Shown: piece by piece, positions 19,390-30,111 of the stretch
Position numbering within the stretch: position 1 is the stretch's first letter
How the letters are laid out: each line of letters begins with the position of its first letter
Assembly: GCA_028289245.1 (NCBI GenBank)
Contig: JAQGGT010000006.1
Span: 270,948-334,947, forward strand
DNA from: Candidatus Saccharimonadota bacterium
Lineage (GTDB): Bacteria > Patescibacteriota > Saccharimonadia > Saccharimonadales > UBA4665
Direction: 5' to 3'
Length of the DNA stretch: 64,000 bases
Program-made: the position numbers and the translations under genes
Notes under the pieces: generated by a model
Databases searched by the model: none
The model's input: only the letters and a program-made list of their open reading frames with translations
Told to the model about the DNA's origin: nothing

Positions 19390-20091
19390 ATGTCTCAAGA
19401 CAAGATTTCATTGCAGTTAGAGCCACGTACCGTGCTCGGTAAAACCGTTAAGCATTTACGCAAGAGTGGCACCATACCGGCTGTTATCCACGACCACGGC
19501 AAGCCATCGCTAAACGTGCAAGGTGACTTTGTGGCCATACTTAAGGTCTGGCGCCAGGCTGGTAAGCACCACCCTATCAGCGTTACCTCCGATGGCAAAA
19601 CCTACACTACCATTATCAAGTCTGCCACCTTTGATCCTCGTCGCCACTTGTTGACACATGTCGTTTTTAACGCCGTTTCCGCCACCGAAAAAGTCGAAGC
19701 CGAAATACCAGTCCATCCTCGCTACGACGAAGGCAATGATGGCTCTCCTGCCGAACGGGCCGGCTTGTTAGTCCTGTCCCAGATTGAAGCCGTCAACGTC
19801 TCGGCTATTGCCAGTAAGCTTCCTGATTTCATCGAATACAATGCTGAAGTCCTCGTTGAAGTGGGTGATAAAGTCACCGTGGCCGACTTGATCGTACCGG
19901 AAGGTGTTGAAATCAAGTCCGACCTCGACCACAGTGTCGCTACAGTGTTTGAACCGAGCGCTCTCCAGGCAGCTAACGACGCCGCCGGTGGTGACGCCGA
20001 GCCTGACGATGCCGCTGCTGTCGCCGCTGAGCAGGGTGAGTCTGCTGAGGCAGCTTCTGGTGATACTGCTGACGACGCCAAAACTGAATAA
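19390..20091 (+). CDS. rplY: 50S ribosomal protein L25/Ctc
   Basis: A 233-residue long-form L25 (CTC type): N-terminal 5S rRNA-binding domain (about 1-92, LEPRTVLGKTVKHLRKSGTIPAV) and the C-terminal TL5 beta domain (about 93-190). It ends with about 40 Ala/Asp/Glu-rich residues that look disordered. The ribosome binding site AGGAG lies seven bases before the ATG, so this highly expressed gene uses a normal leader. Confidence 0.93.
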   Translation: MSQDKISLQLEPRTVLGKTVKHLRKSGTIPAVIHDHGKPSLNVQGDFVAILKVWRQAGKHHPISVTSDGKTYTTIIKSATFDPRRHLLTHVVFNAVSATEKVEAEIPVHPRYDEGNDGSPAERAGLLVLSQIEAVNVSAIASKLPDFIEYNAEVLVEVGDKVTVADLIVPEGVEIKSDLDHSVATVFEPSALQAANDAAGGDAEPDDAAAVAAEQGESAEAASGDTADDAKTE

Positions 20092-20146
20092 ATAGCGCCA
20101 CAAACTGTTTGGTATCCGCTAGTGGTAGCGTATAGTAATAAGTACC

Positions 20147-20929
20147 ATGCGCGCGATAAACAAAAACAGTTTTAACGGTGCGGCCGCAATTTTTGCGGAA
20201 CACGCTAAAACTGTTCGGGGTTTTGTGCGCTACGAAGTCTCTCAACAAAATCTCCTGCCATTCCTGAAGCGGAAGCACTTGCGCGTACTAGATGTAGGTG
20301 GTGGTAGCGGTCTCGACGCTGCCTGGATTGCTGATCTCGGCCATCAGATAACCGTCGTTGAGCCATCGCCTAAACAGTTCAACTATGCCGAGCGGCGCTT
20401 TAATTTTTTCTTAGACGACAAACAACGCAGCCGGCTCACACTCATCCATGGGACGCTCGAGGACCTACCGCCTGAGACCGAATTTGACTTGGTCATGATG
20501 CACGGGGTAGCAATGTATCAAGAAGATCCGGCAGCTTTTATTGCTACCGTTGTGCCGTATATCGCACCGGGTGGAATGTTATCGCTACTCGAAAAAGGCT
20601 ACTATGGTGCCGAAGCCCGCTTCCTATCGCACCAATCGTTCGATAAGTATGCATCACTCCGGAATACCGGGCGCTATATGAGCCGCTTTAAGCTCAGCGT
20701 CTACGCATTCAAGCCCGAAGAGCTGGAGGCAATTGTAAAGCAAGCAGGCCTAAAAACTGTGCAATGGACGGGTGTGCGGGTTATTAGCGATACTAACGAC
20801 GAGCTGATCGACAATATACCGCAGGAAGAGCTGGAACTGATCGTCGACGCCGAGATGCGCCAGGGCGCTGAACCGACAATTCGTGGCCAGGGGCAAATGC
20901 TGCACTTTATTGCCCGCCGCCCTAAGTGA
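20147..20929 (+). CDS. CmoM-like SAM-dependent methyltransferase
   Basis: A 260-residue class I methyltransferase. Motif I is LRVLDVGGGSGLDAAWIADLGH (starting about residue 44). The GTLEDL, MMHGVAMYQEDPAAF and GGMLSLLEKG segments and the C-terminal TGVRVISD follow the order I know from E. coli CmoM, which methylates cmo5U34 of tRNA. Exact substrate is inferred from this resemblance only. A TATAGT box (20131-20136) lies 10 bases before the ATG and there is no ribosome binding site. A small hairpin (CGCTA/TAGCG, 20117-20130) precedes it. Confidence 0.72.
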   Translation: MRAINKNSFNGAAAIFAEHAKTVRGFVRYEVSQQNLLPFLKRKHLRVLDVGGGSGLDAAWIADLGHQITVVEPSPKQFNYAERRFNFFLDDKQRSRLTLIHGTLEDLPPETEFDLVMMHGVAMYQEDPAAFIATVVPYIAPGGMLSLLEKGYYGAEARFLSHQSFDKYASLRNTGRYMSRFKLSVYAFKPEELEAIVKQAGLKTVQWTGVRVISDTNDELIDNIPQEELELIVDAEMRQGAEPTIRGQGQMLHFIARRPK

Positions 20930-21007
20930 ACCCATTGCATAGCGTATCTCAAGCGTGAGGAGTGGCCGTAATGGGGATGGGAAAACGATATAAAACAGAG
21001 TTCAAAA

Positions 21008-22774
21008 TTAATCTTCGATAAAGCCACCCGATTGGCGCTTCCAGAGCCGCGAGTATAACTTGTTGGTGGCAAGCAGCTCGAGGTGCGAGCCGTCTTCGAC
21101 GATCCGACCGTTATCGAGCACGATAATCCGGTCTAAGCTTTGGATGGTGCTCAAGCGGTGGGCGATGACGATAGTCGTGCGGCCTTTCATGAGCTCGGCC
21201 AGGGCCTTTTGAATGGCGGCCTCACTTTCGCTATCGAGGGCGCTGGTGGCCTCGTCTAGGATGAGCAGTGGAGCGTCTTTGAGGATGGCCCGGGCAATGG
21301 CGATACGCTGGCGTTGACCGCCGGATAGCTTGACGCCGCGCTCGCCGACAACCGTATCAAAGCCTTTGGGCAAGGCCTCGATAAATTCCAAAGCGTAGGC
21401 TTGCTGGGCGGCCCGCACGACTTTTTCGTGACTGGCTTTAGGTGCGCCGTAGGCAATGTTCTCGGCGATGGTGCGGTGGAAGAGCAGCGGCTCCTGAGGT
21501 ACGTAGGCGATGGCTTGGCGCAAGCTTTGTTGGGTGACTTCGGCGATCGACTGGCCGTCGATGCTGATGGTGCCGGCCTGGATATCTTCAAAACGAAGCA
21601 ATAGGCGCGATAAAGTCGATTTGCCCCCACCGCTTGGACCAACTAAACCAACCTTCTGGCCACTGGCAATTGTCAGCGACAGGCCGTCAAAGACAGTGTC
21701 GTGCTGAGCGGCATCTTGGTAGTGAAAACGAATATTGTCGAGCACGATTTCGCCGGCCGTCACGGTAAGTTGCGGGGCGCCTGGCACATCAACAACCTCA
21801 GGCGCTTCGTGATAGTAGCGTGTCATATCGCTAGCATCGAGCAGAGCATCTTCGACGGTCCGAAAAATTGTGCCGATATCAAACAAGCGGTTAGCCAAGT
21901 TGATGGCGTAGCTAAAGGTAAAGATACCGATAGCGAGCAGCCCCGGATCGCGTTTGACGAGGTGAATAATCAGCGCAATCATGGCAATCTCGAAAGCTAG
22001 CAGGACGCTAATGCGGCGCGAGCCCTGCTCGGCCACGCGCGTCCAATCCCGGCGGCGAAAAACAGCTAAGGCGTCACTCAGTTTTTGGCCTTGGTGGAGT
22101 TCCATCTGTTCGCGGGCGAAGGTTTTTACGGTTTGGCTATTGGTAATTGTGTCGGCCATGTGGGCCACCATTTTCTTACGGGCCTGGTGCCGCTCCTCGC
22201 GGAAGTCAGAGTTGTGAATGGTCTGCCACAAGGCCACGACGAGCACCGAAATAGTCATACCGCCAACCAGTAATCCCAGCAGGATGGAATGAACCACTAC
22301 AATCGCCGTGCCGACCACGATCGAGACCAAAAATGGCGCCACGTTAATAAACAGGTTGTTACTGAGTTGCAAGAAGGCTTGTGGGTACAGGGTGGCATCG
22401 GTGACTAACTTGCCGGCCACGCGGTTATTGTGAAACCCGACGCTGCGGTTGAGCATCGTTTCCAAGGCTTCTTTCTCGAGCGCGACCGCCGCCTTTACCT
22501 GCAAGCTAAATAGCGACCGGAAACCAATCCAGTTGAGCGTGACGCCGATAATCGCGCAAATCACCAAGTCGGGGATGTAATGCTCGGCGCGATCGATGTG
22601 GGTGCCGAGCGTACCGAGAATTTTGCCGATAAAGAAGGGAATCAACGTCGTTATAAATATAGCCTGGATCGGAATAAAGAAACTTAGCAAAGCCTCACTT
22701 CTGAAGCGCCACATGACGCTCCAGAAGTGCTTGATCGTTAGCTTATCGATGCTTTCGGTTTGCGCTTTACTCAT
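21008..22774 (-). CDS. ABC exporter, fused permease-ATPase (second subunit)
   Basis: A 588-residue half-transporter: six membrane helices in the first 320 residues and a C-terminal ATPase with Walker A GPSGGGKS, signature LSGGQRQR and Walker B LLILDEATSALDSE. The start overlaps the stop of the upstream ABC gene by 8 bases, so the two products probably form a heterodimer. Both ATPase sites keep the Walker B Glu. Substrate (lipid, peptide or drug) is unknown. Confidence 0.9.
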   Translation of the reverse strand: MSKAQTESIDKLTIKHFWSVMWRFRSEALLSFFIPIQAIFITTLIPFFIGKILGTLGTHIDRAEHYIPDLVICAIIGVTLNWIGFRSLFSLQVKAAVALEKEALETMLNRSVGFHNNRVAGKLVTDATLYPQAFLQLSNNLFINVAPFLVSIVVGTAIVVVHSILLGLLVGGMTISVLVVALWQTIHNSDFREERHQARKKMVAHMADTITNSQTVKTFAREQMELHQGQKLSDALAVFRRRDWTRVAEQGSRRISVLLAFEIAMIALIIHLVKRDPGLLAIGIFTFSYAINLANRLFDIGTIFRTVEDALLDASDMTRYYHEAPEVVDVPGAPQLTVTAGEIVLDNIRFHYQDAAQHDTVFDGLSLTIASGQKVGLVGPSGGGKSTLSRLLLRFEDIQAGTISIDGQSIAEVTQQSLRQAIAYVPQEPLLFHRTIAENIAYGAPKASHEKVVRAAQQAYALEFIEALPKGFDTVVGERGVKLSGGQRQRIAIARAILKDAPLLILDEATSALDSESEAAIQKALAELMKGRTTIVIAHRLSTIQSLDRIIVLDNGRIVEDGSHLELLATNKLYSRLWKRQSGGFIED

Positions 22775-24575
22775 CTATGAATCCACCTGATTGATGCGTC
22801 CATAGTTTAGCATAGGTGCCGGCAAGTTCGAGCAGCTCTTGATGGGTGCCTTGCTCAATGACGGCGCCAGCTTCCATAACGACAATACTGTCCATGTGCC
22901 AGAGGGTGCTGAGGCGATGGGCGATAGCAATGACCGTTTTGTGTTCCCACAGATTCTCGAGGCCTTCCTGGACCAGGAGCTCGCTCTCACTATCGAGGGC
23001 GCTGGTGGCTTCGTCGAGAATCAGGATTGGTTTGTCGTCGAGCATGGCCCGCGCAATGGCGATACGCTGGCGTTGGCCGCCGGATAGCTTGACGCCGCGC
23101 TCGCCAACGAGGGCGTCGTAACCGCCATCTACTTGCATGATGAACTCATGGGCGTGGGCCTGCTTGGCGGCTTCGATGATCTCCTCGCGGCTGACTTTGC
23201 GGTCTATGGCATAGGCAATGTTGTCGGCGATACTGCGGTGAAATAGGCTAGTGTCCTGCGGAACGTAGGACACAATACTGGCCACATCCTGGCTGTCGAC
23301 GGCCACGCCATCAACGGTGATAGCGCCCGGCGTGATCGGGTAGTAGCCCAACAGTAGTTTGGTAAGTGTAGTCTTGCCGCTACCGCTACGCCCAACGACG
23401 CCAACCTTCTCGCCCTTTTTTAACTCTAGTTTGATACCATCCAGCACCGCCGTGTCCGGCTTATCGGGATACGCAAAATCGAGTTCATTAAATGCCAACG
23501 CAGTCTCGAAAACCGGCTTTTGCCGCAGCGCTTCTCGGCGGGCGGCAATTTCACGGATGATGTTTACCGGGCCGAATAGGTAGGTGTGGGCTTCGTCGAT
23601 GCGAGCCAATTTGAGATTGAACTGAGACACATGCCATACCAGGTCCCATATGCTGGCAGTGAACAGCAGCACGGCCGTCATGACGGTGGTGAGATCGGCC
23701 AGCGATAGCTCTCCATGCAGAAACAGGTAGACGTTGAAGGCAATAGTCGCTGGCCAAATAACGTCCCGGACAAAAAATGACATGACCGACCAAAACACGA
23801 TGCTCCAAATGAATGAACGGGTATTGCTGGCAACTACTTTGTGCTGCTCGAGCTCAATAGTGTGGCCCTCATTGGCTTCCTTACGAAATGACTTAACATT
23901 CACAAAGTTAGCGATGACGTCTACCAGCTTACCGTTCTTGGTCGACTGGATGTCGGCAGCAGCTTTTTCGTATTTGGCACTGTTGCGAATGGCGTAACGA
24001 CCGGTGATGAACATCAACACTAAGCCAGCTATGAAGATGCCGCCAGTTTGCCAGTTGATGCTGGCAAAAATGAAGCCGGTAATTATGAGACTTACAAATG
24101 AACCGACATAGTCGTAAAGCGCATTGTCGAAAAATTGGCGCATTTCTTGGCCGATAGTCGTGATGTAGGATGAGATCTTACCGGTAAACTTGTCGACGAA
24201 GTATGGATAGGGCTTGCGGATAGTTTCGCGGAACAAAATTGTTTCGTATAGCGGAGCTAGGGGCATGATGAGCTTCATGTAGAGCACTTCACTGAAGCGC
24301 CAAAGGAAGTTATGGCCAGTACTGCAGGCAATCAGTACCCAGACCCAGATGACGGCATGGTGGCCCTGCATGGGGTGAGCCGACAGCGCGCCAATCAGCT
24401 TACCGATGAACAACGGTATGATGCCGAGCAGGATGTTGGCGATGACGAAAAAGAACGTCACGATAGCAAAGCGCCATTTGTATTGGCGCATAAAACTGAA
24501 AAATGACCGTAGCGAATAGTATTTCTTATCGCCGGGCTGCCGCTGGGGCTTAGGGGTAATTGTATGTGATGTCAT
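22767..24575 (-). CDS. ABC exporter, fused permease-ATPase (first subunit)
   Basis: A 602-residue half-transporter with the same layout as its downstream partner: membrane domain to about residue 330, Walker A GRSGSGKTT, signature LSGGQRQR and Walker B ILILDEATSALDSE. It is the first gene of the pair. An AGGAG ribosome binding site lies in the loop of an 8-bp hairpin directly before the ATG, which may set translation of the operon. Confidence 0.9.
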   Translation of the reverse strand: MTSHTITPKPQRQPGDKKYYSLRSFFSFMRQYKWRFAIVTFFFVIANILLGIIPLFIGKLIGALSAHPMQGHHAVIWVWVLIACSTGHNFLWRFSEVLYMKLIMPLAPLYETILFRETIRKPYPYFVDKFTGKISSYITTIGQEMRQFFDNALYDYVGSFVSLIITGFIFASINWQTGGIFIAGLVLMFITGRYAIRNSAKYEKAAADIQSTKNGKLVDVIANFVNVKSFRKEANEGHTIELEQHKVVASNTRSFIWSIVFWSVMSFFVRDVIWPATIAFNVYLFLHGELSLADLTTVMTAVLLFTASIWDLVWHVSQFNLKLARIDEAHTYLFGPVNIIREIAARREALRQKPVFETALAFNELDFAYPDKPDTAVLDGIKLELKKGEKVGVVGRSGSGKTTLTKLLLGYYPITPGAITVDGVAVDSQDVASIVSYVPQDTSLFHRSIADNIAYAIDRKVSREEIIEAAKQAHAHEFIMQVDGGYDALVGERGVKLSGGQRQRIAIARAMLDDKPILILDEATSALDSESELLVQEGLENLWEHKTVIAIAHRLSTLWHMDSIVVMEAGAVIEQGTHQELLELAGTYAKLWTHQSGGFIDE

Positions 24576-24577
24576 AG

Positions 24578-24598
24578 TACACCGCCTCCTGCGGTGTA
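24578..24598 (-). promoter_or_regulatory. Hairpin with ribosome binding site in its loop
   Basis: TACACCGC (24578-24585) and GCGGTGTA (24591-24598) form a perfect 8-bp stem around the 5-base loop CTCCT, which reads AGGAG on the transcribed minus strand, 10 bases before the ABC exporter ATG. It could present or hide the site, or be a protein-binding operator. Confidence 0.55.
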
Positions 24599-24769
24599 AG
24601 GGTTTGGTAGCTTAATTTTAAAAAGTTGTTTTGAGAGAGACTAGCTAACCGAAAGGACGGCTGTAGTCACAGGATACTTGTTGTTGCTGGTGTACATTTT
24701 GTGCCGCTCCGGGTTAAACGATGAGTAAATCACATCGTAATTGCTAAATGGTAATAGTTATAATATACT

Positions 24770-24847
24770 ATGAGTTTGCCCATAGCAAATAAAATCTTTC
24801 AAAATTATGGAATCGTCTCCTTCTTCTACAGAATCTTCTATCGGTGA
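24770..24847 (+). CDS. Possible leaderless leader peptide (25 codons)
   Basis: TATAAT (24759-24764) ends 5 bases before an ATG that opens a 25-codon frame running into the next gene in another frame. With this -10 box the transcript would begin at or next to this ATG. There is no homology support. Confidence 0.25.
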   Translation: MSLPIANKIFQNYGIVSFFYRIFYR

Positions 24848-26474
24848 AAAAACCGATAAGTCTAAGAGTAAAAAGAAAAGCGCCGAGGCCATCGGCAGCT
24901 TTGCGGTTCAACCGGAAGAAGTTGCGGCGCCGATTGCCGAGAAGCCGGAGCGCAGTATGTTCTTGGGCGGCGAGAAAAAATCAGTGCCCAAAACTGAGGC
25001 TGAACCCCTGGCGGCATTACCCGAGCTGAAACCTGGCGAACCGGTAGAAAAATTATCTGAGCAAGAAGCTACCGAGACAGTTCGGGCGTTGGCTGAAGCC
25101 CGGCGCCAAGAGCTGACCAGCGAAATCGAACCCGGCGACGACACGCAAGTCGCCGCCGACAGTGCCGCCGAAGCGTTTATCAAAAAGGCACAAACCAGTG
25201 GCGACCCAGAGGCAGCGGCGGCCGAAATTGCCGAGGAACTCGACCTAGACTTGGAGGCGATCGAACTACCGGATGATTCGGAAGAAGCTGAGCCGGACGC
25301 CGCCGCTGAAGTAGCCGATGACGACGAGGAAGAAGCCGAAGATGATCCCGCTCCAATCCCGGTGGCAGGATCGACAGGAGGTTCGGGTAGCGCAAGTGGC
25401 TCGGGTGGGACGAGGCCGCCCACACCGCCTTCACCGCCTTCACCGCCCACACCACCAACACCGCCGGTTGGACCACCACCTAGTGGCGCTGGTCGACCTC
25501 CCTATGTTCCGCTTGGCCGACTGCCGACCTTTGGCGGTTATGCGCCATCACCAGCCATTGCGCCAGCTAGCGCCTATCGTCCAGCGAATCCGGCTGAGTT
25601 GGCGGCTGCCGTGCGCCACGGCGAGGGTACTGGCCTAATTGTTGGGGGGATTGTTGGCTATCTGCTGGGCCGTCGCCGCGGCCGTATCAAAACCGAGAAG
25701 CGCCTCCTGCCTGTGCAGCATAAACTCGAAAAGCAAGTGCACAGCCTGGATAAACAACTGCGCGACAAAGAGTATCAAATCCGTCAGGCGGCGCAGGTCA
25801 AGTATAGCCGCGACCCGGCTGCCAGTGCTCAGGTCGCCGCCGAACGCCGCCAGGCCCGTCAAGCTGAACTTTTGGCTGCACCGCTGGCTGCCGTGGCGCC
25901 CGAACGCATCGGCCACGTCCTAGTGGCAGCCGAAACGCCGCTGCGTGCAGTAGCCCGTCGTCCAGAAACGGTGGTCGCCAAGCCCGTAGCGGCTGAGATA
26001 ACTCCGCAGCGCCGCGCCGAGAGTATGGATCGGTCGGAGCTCCTAGAAATGAGCGATAAAATTATTATCGAAGGAGCCAGCTTACGCCAGATCTATGAGA
26101 CGCACCTGGTAAGTGAAAAGGGTCTACGACGCTTGGTAGCCGAGCATTTAGCCGGTAAAGACGTTGTACGGGCTTTGCGCCGTGAACTTGTCGAGCGCGA
26201 AATTGATTTTGAACGTGACCCAATGCTTCGCGACCGCGCTCGCCGCAGCCTCAGCGGTGGCGGCAAGGGTGCCGTCAATAATCTGGTGCAGCAAGCGGCT
26301 GTGTTTGGTGACCCGGATGATGATGCGGCGATTATGGCGGGCCGCTCAAGCAGCCGTGCCAAAGCCGAAGCCGTCAAACAGGCTGCCCGTAAAAATATCG
26401 TGGCTGACGTCTCGCTGCTCACCGTCATCGCTATACTCACGGCGGTTATTATTCTTATTGCCGTCAACCGCTAA
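24807..26474 (+). CDS. Tail-anchored membrane protein with acidic and proline-rich regions
   Basis: A 555-residue protein. Residues 1-190 are acidic and probably disordered, about 205-225 is a Pro-Thr/Ser repeat tract, about 274-290 is a glycine-rich hydrophobic segment (GLIVGGIVGYLLG) followed by basic coiled coil (about 295-350), about 410-470 is a helical domain (SLRQIYETHLVSEKGLRRLV) that looks conserved, and a C-terminal membrane helix (533-552) ends the chain. I believe the helical domain recurs in Saccharibacteria, but cannot search. No ribosome binding site precedes the ATG. Function unknown. Confidence 0.65.
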   Translation: MESSPSSTESSIGEKTDKSKSKKKSAEAIGSFAVQPEEVAAPIAEKPERSMFLGGEKKSVPKTEAEPLAALPELKPGEPVEKLSEQEATETVRALAEARRQELTSEIEPGDDTQVAADSAAEAFIKKAQTSGDPEAAAAEIAEELDLDLEAIELPDDSEEAEPDAAAEVADDDEEEAEDDPAPIPVAGSTGGSGSASGSGGTRPPTPPSPPSPPTPPTPPVGPPPSGAGRPPYVPLGRLPTFGGYAPSPAIAPASAYRPANPAELAAAVRHGEGTGLIVGGIVGYLLGRRRGRIKTEKRLLPVQHKLEKQVHSLDKQLRDKEYQIRQAAQVKYSRDPAASAQVAAERRQARQAELLAAPLAAVAPERIGHVLVAAETPLRAVARRPETVVAKPVAAEITPQRRAESMDRSELLEMSDKIIIEGASLRQIYETHLVSEKGLRRLVAEHLAGKDVVRALRRELVEREIDFERDPMLRDRARRSLSGGGKGAVNNLVQQAAVFGDPDDDAAIMAGRSSSRAKAEAVKQAARKNIVADVSLLTVIAILTAVIILIAVNR

Positions 26475-26486
26475 ACTCGAAGCTGC

Positions 26487-26549
26487 TACAATAGGAGCAT
26501 GATTTAGCATTCTTCTCTCAAGCAAAGTATTACCAAACAACATGAGGGG
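26487..26549 (+). promoter_or_regulatory. glyA promoter, start-stop mini-ORF and ribosome binding site
   Basis: Extended -10 TGCTACAAT ends at 26492. Exactly 6 bases later ATG-ATT-TAG (26499-26507) forms a two-codon ORF at the predicted transcript start. GAGGGG (26543-26548) then serves glyA. Confidence 0.5.
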
Positions 26550-26555
26550 TTAGAG

Positions 26556-27833
<1,278 letters not shown>

Positions 27834-27835
27834 AT

Positions 27836-28867
27836 TTACAGAGGTAGTAATTCGGGCTCTTGCTGGAGGGTAATGCCGAACTTGGCCTGGACTGCGGTGA
27901 TGATCTTTTGCTTGAACGCGAGCAGGGCAGTAGTATTTGCTGCTGCTTCGTTGACCAGTACCAGTGGTTGGGTTGGCCAGGTGGCTACACCAGTTTCGCT
28001 ATCGTGGTAGTCTTTGAAGCCTGTTTGCTCGATGAGCCATGCCGCCGAAACTTTGATGTCGGCATCGTGCTTCCAGTGCGGGATCTCAGTGTCCAAATCG
28101 GCGCTCAGCTGGTTAAATTGGCCGGAGCTGATAATTGGATTGGCAAAAAATGAGCCGCAGTTGGCTACCACGGCCGGATCGGGTAGCTTGGCACTGCGAA
28201 TTGCGATTACTGCCTGGCGCAAGGTGGCCGGTGTAACTTCAGTGATGTTGTGCTCGCGTAAATAGTTGCCCACGGCTGGATAGTAGGGGCCTTCCGGATT
28301 GCCAATGGTGAGATGAAAGGTAACGGCTGTAATAAAAAAGCGGCCGCGGTCGGTAGCCTTGAAGCGGCTCGTACGGTAACCAAAACCGCAGTCGTAGGCC
28401 GGGAGGGTAATAAAATCGCGGGCCGCCGTGTCGTAAGCTTCGATGGTGGTTAGTGTTTGCGATACATCTTGGCCATAGGCACCGACATTTTGAATCGGTG
28501 TGGCACCAGCCGTGCCCGGTACCAGGCTAAGCGCTTCGATGCCCGTTAGACCGGCCTGGACGCTGCGCTCGACTACTGAATCCCACGGCTCGCCGGCCCC
28601 GACAGTCAAATAGACGTTCGTCTCATCCTCTTTAAACAATTCGTAGCGCAAAATTTTGTTGACGATTAGCAGGCCAGAGAAGCCTTCATCCTTCCAAACA
28701 ATGTTGCTGCCACTGCCAATCATCTGGACGGGCAGGTTGCGTTGCTGGGCCCAGCTGAGGGCCTCGAGGACTTCCATACGGTCGGTAGCTTCACAGTAAT
28801 AGCGGGTCGTGCCGCCCAGGCGCATGGTAGAGTGGGCCCGCAAGTCGACGTTTTCAAGAATATTCAT
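27836..28867 (-). CDS. murB: UDP-N-acetylenolpyruvoylglucosamine reductase
   Basis: A 343-residue FAD enzyme with the type I MurB layout: NTM-like start HSTMRLGG, FAD-binding MIGSGSNIVWKDEGFSGLLI (about 49-68), the GIEALSLVPGTAGATPIQNVGAYGQ segment, and the C-terminal NCGSFFANPI and AAWLIEQTGFK motifs. It makes UDP-MurNAc for peptidoglycan. TATAAT (minus, 28879-28874) ends 6 bases before the ATG, so it is probably leaderless. It is divergent from the HTH gene at 28929. Confidence 0.95.
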   Translation of the reverse strand: MNILENVDLRAHSTMRLGGTTRYYCEATDRMEVLEALSWAQQRNLPVQMIGSGSNIVWKDEGFSGLLIVNKILRYELFKEDETNVYLTVGAGEPWDSVVERSVQAGLTGIEALSLVPGTAGATPIQNVGAYGQDVSQTLTTIEAYDTAARDFITLPAYDCGFGYRTSRFKATDRGRFFITAVTFHLTIGNPEGPYYPAVGNYLREHNITEVTPATLRQAVIAIRSAKLPDPAVVANCGSFFANPIISSGQFNQLSADLDTEIPHWKHDADIKVSAAWLIEQTGFKDYHDSETGVATWPTQPLVLVNEAAANTTALLAFKQKIITAVQAKFGITLQQEPELLPL

Positions 28868-28928
28868 CTCATCATTATAGCGCCTGCTTACGCTTGCACC
28901 ACCACCTGCCTCGCGGTACTATTGTGGT

Positions 28929-29489
28929 ATGAGAGAGCCAGCAGATAATATTCCATTTAAACCTTTGGGCGTCCACCTCAAATATTTGCGTGAGCAGGCC
29001 CACCAAAGCCTATCCGAGGTCTCCGGTGCCGTGGAGATTGATGAGGTGGCTTTGGCGCGGATCGAGGACGGGCTGGAACGCCCGGCCGAAGAAGTGCTGT
29101 TGTTATTGATTAGCTACTTCGGTATGAAAGACCAAGAAGCAGTGCAGCTATGGGAATTAGCCGGCTACAACGGCGATGTGCCGGAGCAACTGCGGCCCAC
29201 CGATGAACTAATTGCTGGTAAGAACATTGTCATGCTGCTGGCCATGGATATGCGCACCGTCTACACCGACAATCTCGAAGTAACCACCAACAATGCCGGC
29301 GTCACCCTTAACTTTGCGCAAACTACCGGCCCCGACAAAACTTCGCCAGTTGCCCGCCTCGGAATGAGTTACGAACAGGCCAATGCGGTGATTAAAACCT
29401 TGCAACAGGCGCTGCTTCGCGCCAAGTATCAAGACGGCCCGTCGCTGCTACCACCCAATATCTCGCCCGATAGCCAAGGCGACGCCTAG
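28929..29489 (+). CDS. XRE-type HTH protein with DUF3467-like domain
   Basis: A 186-residue protein. Residues about 12-65 form an XRE helix-turn-helix (LKYLREQAHQSLSEVSGAVEIDEVALARIEDG). The C-terminal part (VYTDNLEVTTNNAGVTLNFAQ...PVARLGMSYEQANAVIKTLQQAL, about 108-160) follows the pattern of DUF3467 proteins. This combination is unusual. TACTAT (28917-28922) ends 6 bases before the ATG, so translation is probably leaderless. It is likely cotranscribed with the YdjM-like gene 26 bases downstream. Confidence 0.68.
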   Translation: MREPADNIPFKPLGVHLKYLREQAHQSLSEVSGAVEIDEVALARIEDGLERPAEEVLLLLISYFGMKDQEAVQLWELAGYNGDVPEQLRPTDELIAGKNIVMLLAMDMRTVYTDNLEVTTNNAGVTLNFAQTTGPDKTSPVARLGMSYEQANAVIKTLQQALLRAKYQDGPSLLPPNISPDSQGDA

Positions 29490-29515
29490 CACGTGAAAAC
29501 CAGGGTGGCTGCCGG

Positions 29516-30094
29516 ATGACCGGTCGTACGCATGATGCGGCGGCTTTTGTGGCACTCAGTGTAGTGGCACTTAGCCAGCCGTTAGTGCCAGTGACACTAC
29601 CAACTTTACTGCTGGCATTGCTGGCCAACCAAATTGGTGGTATAGCCCCAGACATCGACCAGCCGACGGCGCCATTTTGGCGGAACTTACCGGTGGGCCG
29701 GGTGTTTGGCCGGGCTTTTGGATTACTCAGCGGCGGCCACCGCTTCATCACCCACTCGCTGCTCGGGTTGGCGCTGGCGGGAGTAGCGGTCGATGCCTTA
29801 TTACACGCCTTACACCCGATTATGCCCAATGTTAATCTCGGCTACGTCTGGTGGTCCTTTATGATTGGCATGCTATCGCACCTGGTAATGGATAGTATTA
29901 CGCGCGAAGGAGTGCCCTGGTTGCTACCGATTCCGATAAAGTTTGGTTTCCCACCCGTTAAGCGCTTGCGGGTGGTTACCGGTAAAAAGTTTGAGATTTT
30001 TATCATTTTCCCTGGGATTATACTGATTGGTGCTCTGTTTTATGCCACCCATTACGCTGCGGCTGTTCACTTTCTGCACCATTCGGTGGTGTGA
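29516..30094 (+). CDS. YdjM-like (DUF457) metal-dependent membrane hydrolase
   Basis: A 192-residue integral membrane protein with the family's conserved His/Asp pattern: MTGRTHDAAAF at the start, GGIAPDIDQP (about 41-50), GHRFITHSLLG (about 74-84) and SHLVMDSITREGVPWLLP (about 120-137). These are possible metal ligands near the membrane; E. coli YdjM is a LexA-regulated member. Substrate unknown. There is no ribosome binding site, so it may be translated by coupling to the preceding gene. Confidence 0.82.
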   Translation: MTGRTHDAAAFVALSVVALSQPLVPVTLPTLLLALLANQIGGIAPDIDQPTAPFWRNLPVGRVFGRAFGLLSGGHRFITHSLLGLALAGVAVDALLHALHPIMPNVNLGYVWWSFMIGMLSHLVMDSITREGVPWLLPIPIKFGFPPVKRLRVVTGKKFEIFIIFPGIILIGALFYATHYAAAVHFLHHSVV

Positions 30095-30111
30095 CGAAAG
30101 CTACAACCATT

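Noticed and set aside
25415-25490. Short CCG/ACC-rich repeats as a DNA tandem repeat
   Set aside because: They encode the Pro-rich linker of the 555-residue protein in frame; no independent repeat structure.
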